Shown here in pieces: positions 1-8,105 of a DNA stretch of 64,000 bases (position 1 is its first letter; each line of letters starts with the position of its first letter). The position numbers and the translations under genes were made by a program. Source of the DNA: Candidatus Saccharimonadota bacterium (GTDB lineage Bacteria > Patescibacteriota > Saccharimonadia > Saccharimonadales > Saccharimonadaceae); assembly GCA_016866755.1 (NCBI GenBank), contig VGLK01000004.1:1-64000 (forward strand). The letters run 5' to 3'. The notes beneath the pieces were generated by a model, which saw only the letters and a list, made by a program, of their open reading frames with translations, was not told where the DNA came from and searched no databases.

Positions 1-328
1 GAAGGTCTGCCTGAACAAGGAGACCGGTGAGATCGGAAAGGTTCCCGAGAACGAGGCAGGCAACTACCCCGCCATCGAGGACTGCAAGAAGGAGGAGACT
101 CCCGAAGAGCCCGAGAAGCCCGGCGAGGGCGGACCCGAAGGCCCCAAGCCCGAGGAGCCGCACAAGCCGGAGGAGCCGGAGGTTCCCGAGGAGAAGCTCG
201 TGAAGGTCTGCCTGAACAAGGAGACCGGTGAGATCGGAAAGGTTCCCGAGAACGAGGCAGGCAACTACCCCGCCATCGAGGACTGCAAGAAGGAGGAGAC
301 TCCCGAAGAGCCCGAGAAGCCCGGCGAG
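1..328 (+). repeat. Perfect 127-bp direct repeat, period 201 bp, inside the GC-rich gene
   Basis: Bases 1-127 and 202-328 are identical by eye. The period is 201 bp, or 67 codons, so the reading frame is kept. The array may continue upstream of the window. Perfect identity implies recent duplication or active homogenisation, and copy number could vary between cells. Confidence 0.9.
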
Positions 329-1087
329 CCGACGTGCCCGCCGAACTCCAGCAAGCCGGAGTGCAACCCCAAGGACGGCGACGATGACCGGATCAAGGAC
401 GAGGGTATCAACCCCGCACCTACTCCCGGCACCGATCTCCACCCGGACTACAAGCCGGAGGAGAGCATCGAAGAAATTCCCGTTCTGACCCGTCCGGCCG
501 ACCCGGCCGTCCAGCCCGGCAGCAATGTCGGAGTGGGCGAGACCGAGGCCGACACCGCGATCGGTTCCGACCACGGCGCCAACCCGGCCGACCCTGTCAT
601 GGATGTCGGCAACGGCAACGTGGACACCGACCGTGGCCAGATCGACCGCGACACTCAGGTGAACGACCCCGCGTACGGTGGCAACACCGCCGTGAACGAC
701 GTCGTCGATCCCAACACCGGGGTCGTCATCGTCGAAGCAGGACAGCAGCAGAACGGCAACGTCGAGGCGCCGGCCAACCAGCACATCGCCGACCCCACCG
801 GGTCGCCGAACGACTGGGCCAACCAGCCGATCACCGTGCCGCCGGCCACCACGCAGCCCGTGGAGCCGATTCAGTACGAAGGTCTGCAGCCCGGCGCCGA
901 CAACGGCCTCCCGGTTGCAACCATCGAGGCCCCGGCAGCTCCCGCCGCCGAGGCCATCGTGCCCGTCGCTGCCCCGCAGGCAGAGGCGACTGTTCCGGCC
1001 CCCGAGGCCGAGACCGTTGGCACCACCCCGGTCCCCGTGGCCGAGGATGTCATGCCGACGGCCGACCAGCTGACGCTGGCGGGCTAG
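2..1087 (+). CDS. Repeat-containing surface/secreted protein, 5' end outside window
   Basis: The reading frame is open from base 2, so the start lies upstream. The N-terminal part carries two copies of a roughly 28-residue unit that begins KVCLNKETGEIGKV and ends IEDC, joined by Pro/Glu/Lys-rich linkers. The rest (from about base 330) is low-complexity, rich in Pro, Ala, Asp, Asn and Gly, and ends QLTLAG with no sortase signal or membrane anchor. The next gene carries the same type of Cys-bracketed repeat, so both are probably exported envelope proteins. The DNA is far more GC-rich than the rest of the window, with G or C at almost every third position. No enzymatic domain is recognised. The call as a surface protein is inference from composition and neighbour. 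Confidence 0.7.
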   Translation, partial: KVCLNKETGEIGKVPENEAGNYPAIEDCKKEETPEEPEKPGEGGPEGPKPEEPHKPEEPEVPEEKLVKVCLNKETGEIGKVPENEAGNYPAIEDCKKEETPEEPEKPGEPTCPPNSSKPECNPKDGDDDRIKDEGINPAPTPGTDLHPDYKPEESIEEIPVLTRPADPAVQPGSNVGVGETEADTAIGSDHGANPADPVMDVGNGNVDTDRGQIDRDTQVNDPAYGGNTAVNDVVDPNTGVVIVEAGQQQNGNVEAPANQHIADPTGSPNDWANQPITVPPATTQPVEPIQYEGLQPGADNGLPVATIEAPAAPAAEAIVPVAAPQAEATVPAPEAETVGTTPVPVAEDVMPTADQLTLAG

Positions 1088-1094
1088 TACTTTC

Positions 1095-1313
1095 GAGCAC
1101 TCGTGCTCATGCACTAACGGCGCTCACGCGCCACCTTGCAGTACCCTGGTTGCAAGCCCTCTAGGTAGTAGAGCATCCGCTCGATAGTCGCTTTCCAAAA
1201 AGCGACGTACCAAGTGTGAACGTGTGCACTTGAGACCTTGGCTTGTTTGCCAAGATGTAACAAACGCTAAAATCTTAGGCATCACCGTAAGAGTTTTTAC
1301 TCCGGTGATGCCT
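1095..1313. other. Cluster of consecutive hairpins between two surface-protein genes
   Basis: This gene-free stretch holds a chain of perfect inverted repeats: 1095-1108 (GAGCAC/GTGCTC), 1119-1132 (GGCGC/GCGCC), 1136-1155, 1159-1173 (CTCTA/TAGAG), 1187-1206 (GTCGCTTT/AAAGCGAC), 1211-1232 (CAAGTG/CACTTG), 1237-1254 (CTTGGC/GCCAAG) and 1277-1313 (AGGCATCACCG/CGGTGATGCCT). The last can act as a terminator although no T-run follows. A further small hairpin lies at 1345-1359. No protein is encoded here. It could be a structured 3' UTR, an independent RNA or a recombination remnant. Confidence 0.7.
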
Positions 1314-1404
1314 TAATCACCATACTTTCATTTGAAATAATCCGATTTGTAAAACAAATGTTCATTAACATTTTTGACAATCACCTCTATACGTTGTCAG
1401 AGTA

Positions 1405-1433
1405 TTGACGTATAAATATTTTTGTGGTATATT
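1405..1433 (+). promoter_or_regulatory. Promoter of the LPKTG surface-protein gene
   Basis: TTGACG at 1405-1410, a 17-nt spacer, then TATATT at 1428-1433. The leader is about 60 nt and carries GGGAGG just before the ATG at 1498. This gene therefore uses a Shine-Dalgarno leader, unlike most neighbours. Confidence 0.75.
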
Positions 1434-1497
1434 AGCAAAGTAATTTAACTATCCGTTCGTTAGCATGTGGAGTGCTATTTAAATGGGAGGAGATAAT

Positions 1498-3069
1498 ATG
1501 AAGAAAGTAATCGACGCTATTAAGCGCGCGCCTAAACGAGCAGCCTCGCTAGCCGTTGTAGCCGCAGCCGTAATCGTGCCGGCCGTAACCCTTGCGTGGG
1601 GTCCTGCAAGCCGACCAACGTTTACCTACGACAAGCCAGCTGGGCATGTCACGTTCAACTCAATGACAAACACGCCAAATTATGGCGACGAGCGTAATTT
1701 TGTACGCGTAAAAGAAGCCGGTGCAGCAAATAACACCTACACCGACTCTTTCGACCTTACCCCTGGTAAGGCTTACACAGTAATGTTGTACTTTCACAAC
1801 AACGCCGCGAGTAACCTTAACGACGCCGCCCACAACCACAAGGGCGTCGCTCACAATACTTCTGCTCGATTCCAGATGCCTGAAGTTGTAAAAAGCGGTG
1901 AATCGGCTCGACTAACTGGTTTTGTAAGCGCCGATAACGCCCAGCCACAAACTGTATGGGACGAAGCCTACGGCAACGCTACAAAAGGCGACGTCGCTCT
2001 ACGTTATGTAGGCGGTTCAGCTAAAATTTGGAGCAACGGTGCTGTAGACGGTCAAAGCCTTTCAGACAACCTATTCAAGCAAGGTACCCACCTTGGCTAC
2101 GACAAGCTAGATGGCAAACTACCTGGCTGTAACGAATATGCTGGATTTGTCACCTTTAACTTTGTAGTTGATCAACCTAACTTCGAAGTAGCAAAGCTTG
2201 TATCTAAGGCTGGTGAAAACAAGTTTAGTGACAACGTAAATGTAGCTGCTGGTAGCGAAGTTGAATACAAAATTCAATACCGCAACACCGGTACTACTCA
2301 ACAAGACAAAGTATTTATCGTTGATGAGCTACCTGCAGGTGTCTCTTACGTACCTGGCTCAACAAAATTTGCCGCAAGTACAACTGGCGGACAACTATCA
2401 AGCGTAAAAGAAGATTCGATTGTTAGCAGCGGACTAAACATTGGTTCATTCGCCCCAGGCGCTAATGCATTTGTAACCTTTAGGGCTAAAGTTGCCACAA
2501 ACGATCAACTTGCAAAATGTGGTGTTAACAGCCTTGTAAACAACGCCATCGCCAGCACCGACAACGGTACTCGCGAAGACACTGCTACAGTAACTGTTGA
2601 GAAAAAGTGTGAAACTACACCACCAACTCCGGTTGAAAAGCACATTAAAGTGTGTGAGCTGACCTCAAAGAAAATTGTTACTATTAACGAAAAAGACTTT
2701 GACAGCACCAAACACTCTAAGAATCTTAAAGACTGTGAAGCTAAACCTGAAGTAGAAAAAGTTAAAGTTTGTGACACTACAACTAAAAAGATTGTGACGA
2801 TTAGCAAAAATCAGTTTGACAAGAACAAACATTCGTTGAACCTCGATGACTGTAAAGAAGTGGTAACCCCACCAACCCCAGAAGAGCCTACTACCCCAGA
2901 GACTCCTGAGACTCCGGTTACTCCAACACCAGAGACTCCTGAAGCCTCAGAAAGCACTACCCCGGTAGAACTTCCGAAAACTGGCGCTGTTGGTGTAGTT
3001 GGTGCAGGACTAGGACTTAGCAGTCTGGTTGCCGCACTTGCCTACGTAGCAACTCGCCGCCGTGCATAA
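1498..3069 (+). CDS. LPKTG-anchored surface protein with Cys-bracketed repeats
   Basis: An exported, probably sortase-anchored envelope protein of 523 aa. The start is set at 1498 because GGGAGG overlaps an earlier ATG at 1483. A basic N-terminus and a hydrophobic Ala/Val stretch (about residues 17-34) form a signal peptide. The middle includes a DUF11-like beta-sandwich (about residues 230-365, with EYKIQYRNTG and a DELPAGVSYVPGS segment). Two repeats of the form KVCxxTxKKIVTIxxxxFDxxKHSxNLxDC follow, then a Thr/Pro/Glu stalk, LPKTG, a hydrophobic segment and the tail RRRA. These are the parts of a cell-wall sorting signal. The gene has its own promoter and a terminator at 3132. A role in host contact is inference. 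Confidence 0.85.
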   Translation: MKKVIDAIKRAPKRAASLAVVAAAVIVPAVTLAWGPASRPTFTYDKPAGHVTFNSMTNTPNYGDERNFVRVKEAGAANNTYTDSFDLTPGKAYTVMLYFHNNAASNLNDAAHNHKGVAHNTSARFQMPEVVKSGESARLTGFVSADNAQPQTVWDEAYGNATKGDVALRYVGGSAKIWSNGAVDGQSLSDNLFKQGTHLGYDKLDGKLPGCNEYAGFVTFNFVVDQPNFEVAKLVSKAGENKFSDNVNVAAGSEVEYKIQYRNTGTTQQDKVFIVDELPAGVSYVPGSTKFAASTTGGQLSSVKEDSIVSSGLNIGSFAPGANAFVTFRAKVATNDQLAKCGVNSLVNNAIASTDNGTREDTATVTVEKKCETTPPTPVEKHIKVCELTSKKIVTINEKDFDSTKHSKNLKDCEAKPEVEKVKVCDTTTKKIVTISKNQFDKNKHSLNLDDCKEVVTPPTPEEPTTPETPETPVTPTPETPEASESTTPVELPKTGAVGVVGAGLGLSSLVAALAYVATRRRA

Positions 3070-3131
3070 TTCGAGACTGACCGCTCACTTGTAACACTAT
3101 AAAAAGCGATCAGCTTGAAACCACAGTGTAT

Positions 3132-3166
3132 AAGCCCCGATTTAGATTAATCGGGGCTTATTTGTT
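3132..3166 (+). terminator. Intrinsic terminator after the surface-protein gene
   Basis: Stem AAGCCCCGATT at 3132-3142 pairs with AATCGGGGCTT at 3149-3159 across a 6-nt loop, followed by ATTTGTT. Confidence 0.85.
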
Positions 3167-3179
3167 ATAGTAAAATTAT

Positions 3180-3395
3180 ATGGCACATAAATCGAAGAAG
3201 AAACGTAACAAAAAATATCAAGGCTGGGACGCAGCCAACACTCGTCCAACAGTCACTAGAGTAAGCGCAGCAGATCGTTCGCGAGCTGGTCAGTGGCTAT
3301 TTGAACGCAAGACATTATTAAAGTATGTTGGTGTTGCTGTCCTTGTTTTTCTAGTCCTTACGCTAATTATCCTTGGTATTATTAGCTTATTTTAG
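3180..3395 (+). CDS. Small basic single-pass membrane protein
   Basis: Unrecognised 71-aa protein. The first 45 residues are strongly basic (KSKKKRNKK near the start). A single transmembrane segment spans about residues 48-70, at the very C-terminus, so the charged part is probably cytoplasmic. TATAGT at 3166-3171 lies 8 nt before the ATG, which suggests a leaderless transcript. Its end overlaps by 14 bp the convergent sensor kinase gene. No function assigned. Confidence 0.65.
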   Translation: MAHKSKKKRNKKYQGWDAANTRPTVTRVSAADRSRAGQWLFERKTLLKYVGVAVLVFLVLTLIILGIISLF

Positions 3396-5532
3396 TTGAC
3401 TCATGCGCTAAAATTGGAACCGTAAACCCAAACGTACTACCCTTCCCTAGAGCTGATGAAAAGATCATCTCCCCACCATGACCATCAACAACCATTTTTG
3501 CCATGAATAACCCTACACCGGTACCGTCGGGTCTCTGACGACGAGCATTTGATGCGCGGTAAAATTTAGTAAATAGTTGCGCCTGCTCCTCTTCGGCTAT
3601 CCCAATGCCATTATCTTTTACGCTAAAAATAATATTATCTGCTTGCTGTCTAAGCATTACTTTTACCGTCGTATCCGGCTTTGAATAATATAGGGCGTTG
3701 TCGACTAAATTCATTACTACCTGCCGTAGTTTACCCTCGTCTATCTCTGCATTAAGCGAGCCCTTAGGCAGCGATATATCAAGCGTAAGATTGCGCTGTT
3801 TTGCAGCAATTTTTAAACTATCAAGTTCTTCACCTACCATGCGCTTCACATCGGTCTTGCGAGTCTCTATCAAGAATTTACCCGTCTGCAAACGAGACAC
3901 ATTTAAAAAGTCAGCAATTAAGTGCACCATGCGATCACTACTGGTAAAAGCTTCAGACAAAAACTGTCGCTGCATAGGCGTAATTTCACCCGCATCACCC
4001 TCAAGCACCATGTCTATGTAGCCTTTAACGCTCGTGAGTGGCGTACGCAACTGGTGTGAAGCCATAGAGATAAACTCATCTTTCGTAGCATCTAACTTTT
4101 GCAGCTGAGCATTCGAGTGTCGCAATTCTCGCGTTGCATGAGCAATACGCTGCTCGAGCGTACGATTAAGCTCTTTAAGTTCTCCTACTAGCGAAGCGCT
4201 CTCTAGGGCAATTGCCAACTCTTCGCCAGCCGTACGCAGCACACCAACATCTCGGGCTGAATAGCTACCTTTGTTTCGCGCAGCTATAAATATATAACCC
4301 ACCCTTCGCTCTCCAGTATGAAGCGGAAATATCATCTCTGCTTTATGCGTACGTAAAATTCTTCTTAAGTCAGACAAATTTACAGTATGCGTTTTATGAA
4401 GTAAACTGCCAATAATTGGCGATTGCGGCTGTGCGCGCAGTAACTCTAAATCGTGCTGCGGTAACCGACGCGCACGGTGACCACCCCGCGAAGACACTGG
4501 CCTGTACTCATCTTGCAAAGCATCTTTTGCCAAGCGCGGCTCGGTATATATAACCACATGACTTGCCGAAAATGTTCGTGCAATAAATTGCGTGGCAAAC
4601 TCTTTTAATTGCAGCCCATCGTTAATTTTTACTAACTGTCTTGTAAAATAGGTGATAAACTTTTGTTCGTTATATCCGTTACGGTAAAATATTTTTCCTA
4701 AATACCGCGAATAAAAATGGTAAATGTAATAGTAAAGCGGTGCCAAACCTGCAGCTGCAATCATCCACACAATTATTAATTCGTTGACTGGCAACCCTAA
4801 TACAATTTGACACAAAAAAACAATGCAATACAAAAGTAACGCATAACTGCCAATTGAAGCTACGGCTACAATTCCGCGTACCACAAATGCTCGCAAGTCG
4901 AACAAGCTGCCGCGTATTGCTTCAAGCAAGAATACAATCATAACCGGCACAATTAATAGCGAATAGTACGGCACTATTCGCTCGCTTGCAAATACTGGCG
5001 TAAGCGCGGTACAAACAACCACTGCACTAAAACAAAACGCTACAACCGCTCGGCTAGTACTTTGTAGTCGCGAATTAATAATAAGTAATCGAAGCACCCA
5101 CGCCAAAAGCGCAGTCACACTAACTAGGTATAACAAAAGATAAAATGACGATGGCGTGTTTAATGCTGTATCGCCACCAACTACACCGCCTGGAATAATT
5201 GCACTTACTAGCGCAACCCCGCTTACAACTGTTGCGAGCGTATACTGCCAGCCACTAATATCACGCTTAGACCGCGACAGAGTAACTGCCATAAGCGCCA
5301 TACAAACAATCATTAGTACGAACGCCGCATGACTAAGGCGCATTGTTATAGTCCAGGCGTCGGTACCTATTTGAAACAACGCCACCCCACTACTGGAAGC
5401 CCAAAAGGCAAGGCTAAAAAGAAACAATAAAAGTGCGTTGCGCTCTTTAGTTTCGCGGGCACCGGCAATTATAAGCACCGTGTATACACACGCCAGTAGC
5501 GAGACACCAATCGGAATAAGTCCAATCATCAT
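3382..5532 (-). CDS. Membrane sensor histidine kinase with 7TM-like input and GAF-like domain
   Basis: A 716-aa sensor kinase. About eight hydrophobic segments fill residues 1-280, resembling the histidine-kinase 7TM input region. A GAF-like domain (about 300-448), a short coiled coil (about 448-480), a HisKA dimerisation domain with phospho-acceptor His493 in SMASHQLRTP, and a HATPase domain (about 590-705, with NLVDNALYYS, DNGIGI and GTGVGL) follow. The REC-only regulator starts 41 bp away on the other strand and is the obvious partner. TATAGT lies 6 nt upstream of the start, a leaderless arrangement. The signal is unknown. Confidence 0.9.
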   Translation of the reverse strand: MMIGLIPIGVSLLACVYTVLIIAGARETKERNALLLFLFSLAFWASSSGVALFQIGTDAWTITMRLSHAAFVLMIVCMALMAVTLSRSKRDISGWQYTLATVVSGVALVSAIIPGGVVGGDTALNTPSSFYLLLYLVSVTALLAWVLRLLIINSRLQSTSRAVVAFCFSAVVVCTALTPVFASERIVPYYSLLIVPVMIVFLLEAIRGSLFDLRAFVVRGIVAVASIGSYALLLYCIVFLCQIVLGLPVNELIIVWMIAAAGLAPLYYYIYHFYSRYLGKIFYRNGYNEQKFITYFTRQLVKINDGLQLKEFATQFIARTFSASHVVIYTEPRLAKDALQDEYRPVSSRGGHRARRLPQHDLELLRAQPQSPIIGSLLHKTHTVNLSDLRRILRTHKAEMIFPLHTGERRVGYIFIAARNKGSYSARDVGVLRTAGEELAIALESASLVGELKELNRTLEQRIAHATRELRHSNAQLQKLDATKDEFISMASHQLRTPLTSVKGYIDMVLEGDAGEITPMQRQFLSEAFTSSDRMVHLIADFLNVSRLQTGKFLIETRKTDVKRMVGEELDSLKIAAKQRNLTLDISLPKGSLNAEIDEGKLRQVVMNLVDNALYYSKPDTTVKVMLRQQADNIIFSVKDNGIGIAEEEQAQLFTKFYRASNARRQRPDGTGVGLFMAKMVVDGHGGEMIFSSALGKGSTFGFTVPILAHESTKIS

Positions 5533-5538
5533 GCCCCA

Positions 5539-5567
5539 ACTATACCACGTTTTGCTTATGCTATAGT
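5539..5567. promoter_or_regulatory. Divergent -10 elements for sensor kinase and response regulator
   Basis: ACTATA at 5539-5544 (TATAGT on the minus strand) is 6 nt from the kinase ATG. TATAGT at 5562-5567 is 6 nt from the regulator ATG at 5574. Both transcripts should be leaderless and share a 41-bp intergenic region. Confidence 0.7.
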
Positions 5568-5573
5568 AAAGGT

Positions 5574-5939
5574 ATGACCAAAATTGCTATTCTTGAAGAC
5601 GATCCTATTATTTCTCAAATGTACCGCATGAAGTTTGAAGCCGACGGCTTTAGCGTGGCGCTCGCCGATAACGGCCGAGACGGCATACAATTAGTAAAAG
5701 AGTTTGCACCCGATATGATTTTACTTGATATGCAAATGCCAGAACTTACCGGCGACGAGGCTCTTAAAGAAATTCGTAGTTACGATTGGGGGAAAAATAT
5801 TCCGGTAATTGTACTAACTAACCTTGGCCAAGAAGAAGCACCCGCTGGCATTCGCGAGCTTGGTATTCATAGTTATATTGTTAAAGCCGATTTAACGCCA
5901 CGGCAAGTAGTCGAGCGCGTTAAAGCTGCGCTCGCTTAA
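5574..5939 (+). CDS. Single-domain (CheY-like) response regulator
   Basis: A 121-aa receiver domain with no output domain. Acidic residues in ILEDD (8-10), phospho-acceptor Asp52 in MILLDMQMPELTG, the switch Thr in VIVLTN and the conserved Lys in YIVKAD are all present. It is divergent from the hybrid-free histidine kinase at 3382-5532, its likely phosphodonor. Lacking a DNA-binding domain, it probably acts by protein contact, for example on pilus motors. That target is inference. The 3' end overlaps the convergent folD by 4 bp. Confidence 0.9.
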   Translation: MTKIAILEDDPIISQMYRMKFEADGFSVALADNGRDGIQLVKEFAPDMILLDMQMPELTGDEALKEIRSYDWGKNIPVIVLTNLGQEEAPAGIRELGIHSYIVKADLTPRQVVERVKAALA

Positions 5940-6781
5940 CGATTTTGAGTTGTTGAGCCGTCTTTTGGACCTTCTCGTTCAGCAATCCGTCGCGCTGCTA
6001 GTAATGCGTTTTCAAAAAGCGAGGCAACCGTTAGCGGACCAACACCGCCAATTTTAGGAGTAATAGACACGTCCGGCCGCAGTCGTACATCATCGTCTAC
6101 GTCGCCTACAATTTTACCCGACTCTGAAGCAGTGCCGGCATCTATAACTGTTGCACCCAGAGAAACATGCCTAGATGTGATAAGTCGCGGTATGCCGGTC
6201 GCCGTTACAATTATATCTGCATCGCGCAAAGAGTCGATACTATCGCCCTTTTCATATACATCTACATTAACACCAGATTGACGCCACATTTTTTCAAGTG
6301 GCGCACCAACAAGTCGTCCGCGCCCTACAATTGCTACCTTTTTGTGCTGCAAATCAACATTGTAGCCAGCAAGTAGCCAGTTAATTGCCTGAGGAGTTGC
6401 GGCGTCAAAGTGAGTACCCGCCGGATTAAGACCGTCAACATCTTTAGCTGGATTAATTTGCCCCAACACCTCGTCTGTTGCAGCAGCGTCATCTAGTGGC
6501 AGTTGAACAATAATACTTTGAAATGACTCATTGTCGTTAAGGTGCGCTAACGTCTCAATAACTTCGCTGCTTTGCACCGAAAAAACTTCAACTTCTACGC
6601 CAATATCGTTTCCGTATGCCTGTTTAAGCCGCATGTAGGTAGCAATGACCGGATTTTTAGATGTCGTAACAATTGCAAGTTTAGGAATAATTCGGTACGT
6701 TTGCCTGAGGTTACGCGCCTGCGTTAATTGTCGCGCCTTAATAAATTCGGCCAGATCGGAGCCTGATAGTAGTTTCGCCAT
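5936..6781 (-). CDS. folD: Methylenetetrahydrofolate dehydrogenase/cyclohydrolase FolD
   Basis: A bifunctional cytosolic enzyme interconverting 5,10-methylene-THF, 5,10-methenyl-THF and 10-formyl-THF. The start at 6781 (MAKLLSG) gives 281 aa, typical for the family; a longer reading frame upstream is not needed. Signatures seen: the catalytic YMRLKQAYGNDIGV region with its Lys, IVQLPL, PAKDVDGLNP, the NAD(P)-binding GRGRLVGAP loop and IGGVGPLT near the C-terminus. TATACT lies 9 nt upstream of the ATG. Together with glyA (16537-17814) it supplies one-carbon units. Confidence 0.93.
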   Translation of the reverse strand: MAKLLSGSDLAEFIKARQLTQARNLRQTYRIIPKLAIVTTSKNPVIATYMRLKQAYGNDIGVEVEVFSVQSSEVIETLAHLNDNESFQSIIVQLPLDDAAATDEVLGQINPAKDVDGLNPAGTHFDAATPQAINWLLAGYNVDLQHKKVAIVGRGRLVGAPLEKMWRQSGVNVDVYEKGDSIDSLRDADIIVTATGIPRLITSRHVSLGATVIDAGTASESGKIVGDVDDDVRLRPDVSITPKIGGVGPLTVASLFENALLAARRIAEREGPKDGSTTQNR

Positions 6782-6842
6782 ACGTAGCTTAGTATAGCAT
6801 GCTACAATACAGTTAACCGATCTAAATAGGAACACGATACTC

Positions 6843-7268
6843 ATGAATCCAGCCGCACAACACACAGCTGTAGATAGCACTCTGGTGGCAGCTTTTTTTA
6901 TTTTTAGCCTTATTGTTGCGCTTATCGCCTATGTCGTCAGCTCCTACCTACTGGGTCGAATATTCAAAAAAGCCCAGGTACCAAGCTGGATTGCGTGGGT
7001 TCCCTTTTATAATGTATGGAAAATACTCGAACTTGGTGGCCAGCATGGTGCATGGTCGCTACTTACAATTATCCCCGGTCTTAATTTGCTCGCACTAATA
7101 TTTGTGTATATTGCTATGTATCAAATTGGTCTTAAGTTAGAAAAGCCTGGCGTATTTGTAATTTTAGCTATTTTTGCTCAGCTAGTATGGCTAGGTTGGT
7201 TAGCATTCGATAAGTCTTCGTGGCATGAAAATTTGGGAGACGCACGACGAGACGCATCACGCGCTTAG
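6843..7268 (+). CDS. DUF5684-like multi-pass membrane protein
   Basis: A 141-aa membrane protein with about four hydrophobic segments (residues 12-37, 48-58, 68-92, 100-120). The first helix is followed by PSWIAWVPFYNVWKIL, the pattern typical of DUF5684 proteins, which are often mislabelled as signal peptidases. No catalytic motif is seen. An AGGA lies 8-11 nt before the ATG. It precedes tRNA-Lys but need not be co-regulated. Function unknown. Confidence 0.65.
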   Translation: MNPAAQHTAVDSTLVAAFFIFSLIVALIAYVVSSYLLGRIFKKAQVPSWIAWVPFYNVWKILELGGQHGAWSLLTIIPGLNLLALIFVYIAMYQIGLKLEKPGVFVILAIFAQLVWLGWLAFDKSSWHENLGDARRDASRA

Positions 7269-7347
7269 CGCGCAACTGTCTCTATAAACACAGGTACGGC
7301 TGCTTTACAATTAGGGCTATATTTGCTATACTAGCTAGCGTTGATAC

Positions 7348-7424
7348 GGGCCAGTAGCTCAGCTGGTTAGAGCACCTGCCTCTTAAGCAGGGTGTCGAGG
7401 GTTCGAGCCCCTCCTGGCCCTCCA
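7348..7424 (+). tRNA. tRNA-Lys(CTT)
   Basis: Cloverleaf with acceptor GGGCCAG/CTGGCCC, anticodon loop CTCTTAA (anticodon CTT), T-arm GAGGG-TTCGAGC-CCCTC and an encoded CCA end. Confidence 0.95.
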
Positions 7425-7431
7425 AATAAAG

Positions 7432-7465
7432 AACACTCTTTGATCGCTACCGAGGGTGTTTTTTA
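7432..7465 (+). terminator. Intrinsic terminator of tRNA-Lys
   Basis: AACACTCT at 7432-7439 pairs with AGGGTGTT at 7453-7460, followed directly by a T-rich run. Confidence 0.85.
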
Positions 7466-7519
7466 TTTGGCTAAAAACTTTCATTGCGCTTTCGCTTAAA
7501 TCGCGACTATAATAGGCTT

Positions 7520-8041
7520 ATGAATACACGTCGGCACGGTTTTACTATTGTAGAGGTACTAATTACTATTATTGTAATTGGAATTTTAGCGGCAATAGTT
7601 TTAATTGGATATAACGGTATGAAATCTCGTTCGCAGGCAGCCGCCATTAGTGACGGGCTTGTTAAAGTAGAACGAAGTATGAATGCTTGGGGGTTAAACA
7701 ACGAACTCGCCCGTTGGCCACTCGATCCAATTTCTGGCGGTGGTAAACCCTTGCAAGAGATGATAGACGAAGATCCAAGTTTGCGCGAAAATCTTAGTTC
7801 GATTCCAAAAGTATCTGGTGTTCATACCGACGACTGGTTTTACGATAATGAAGGTGATATAAAAACTGAATGCGACATGCACTACGACGGCGTAAATATC
7901 GTGGTGCGTTTTGTACGCGATCAATCAGTGGCACAAGCTGTCGACGACACACTCGATGACGGTGATTTATTATGCGGCAAAGTTCGCTACGTTGACGAGC
8001 GTATATTTTATGCGCTAAGCTATACCCAACAATTTGAATAA
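7520..8041 (+). CDS. Type IV pilin-like protein
   Basis: A 173-aa prepilin. The short basic leader MNTRRHG ends at the prepilin peptidase site before FTIVEVLITI, with Glu at +5 and a hydrophobic helix to about residue 33. The globular part has two well-spaced cysteines that could form a C-terminal disulphide. TATAAT at 7508-7513 is 6 nt before this ATG, which decides the start over an upstream in-frame ATG at 7484. It stands alone between tRNA-Lys and the photolyase gene. Likely a minor pilin or pseudopilin of the pilus built by the 46.9-52.6 kb operon. Confidence 0.85.
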   Translation: MNTRRHGFTIVEVLITIIVIGILAAIVLIGYNGMKSRSQAAAISDGLVKVERSMNAWGLNNELARWPLDPISGGGKPLQEMIDEDPSLRENLSSIPKVSGVHTDDWFYDNEGDIKTECDMHYDGVNIVVRFVRDQSVAQAVDDTLDDGDLLCGKVRYVDERIFYALSYTQQFE

Positions 8042-8105
8042 TAACTTTGTGCTTTGTGTGCAATCTCACTGAGCAGCAGGTTGGGCTAACGTTATACTTC
8101 TAAGT

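Noticed and set aside
2-1087. Sortase signal in the GC-rich surface protein
   Set aside because: The C-terminus (PTADQLTLAG) has no LPXTG, hydrophobic helix or basic tail.
1088-1482. Integron attC sites as explanation of the hairpin cluster
   Set aside because: The hairpins lack the conserved attC core sequences, and no integrase gene is nearby.
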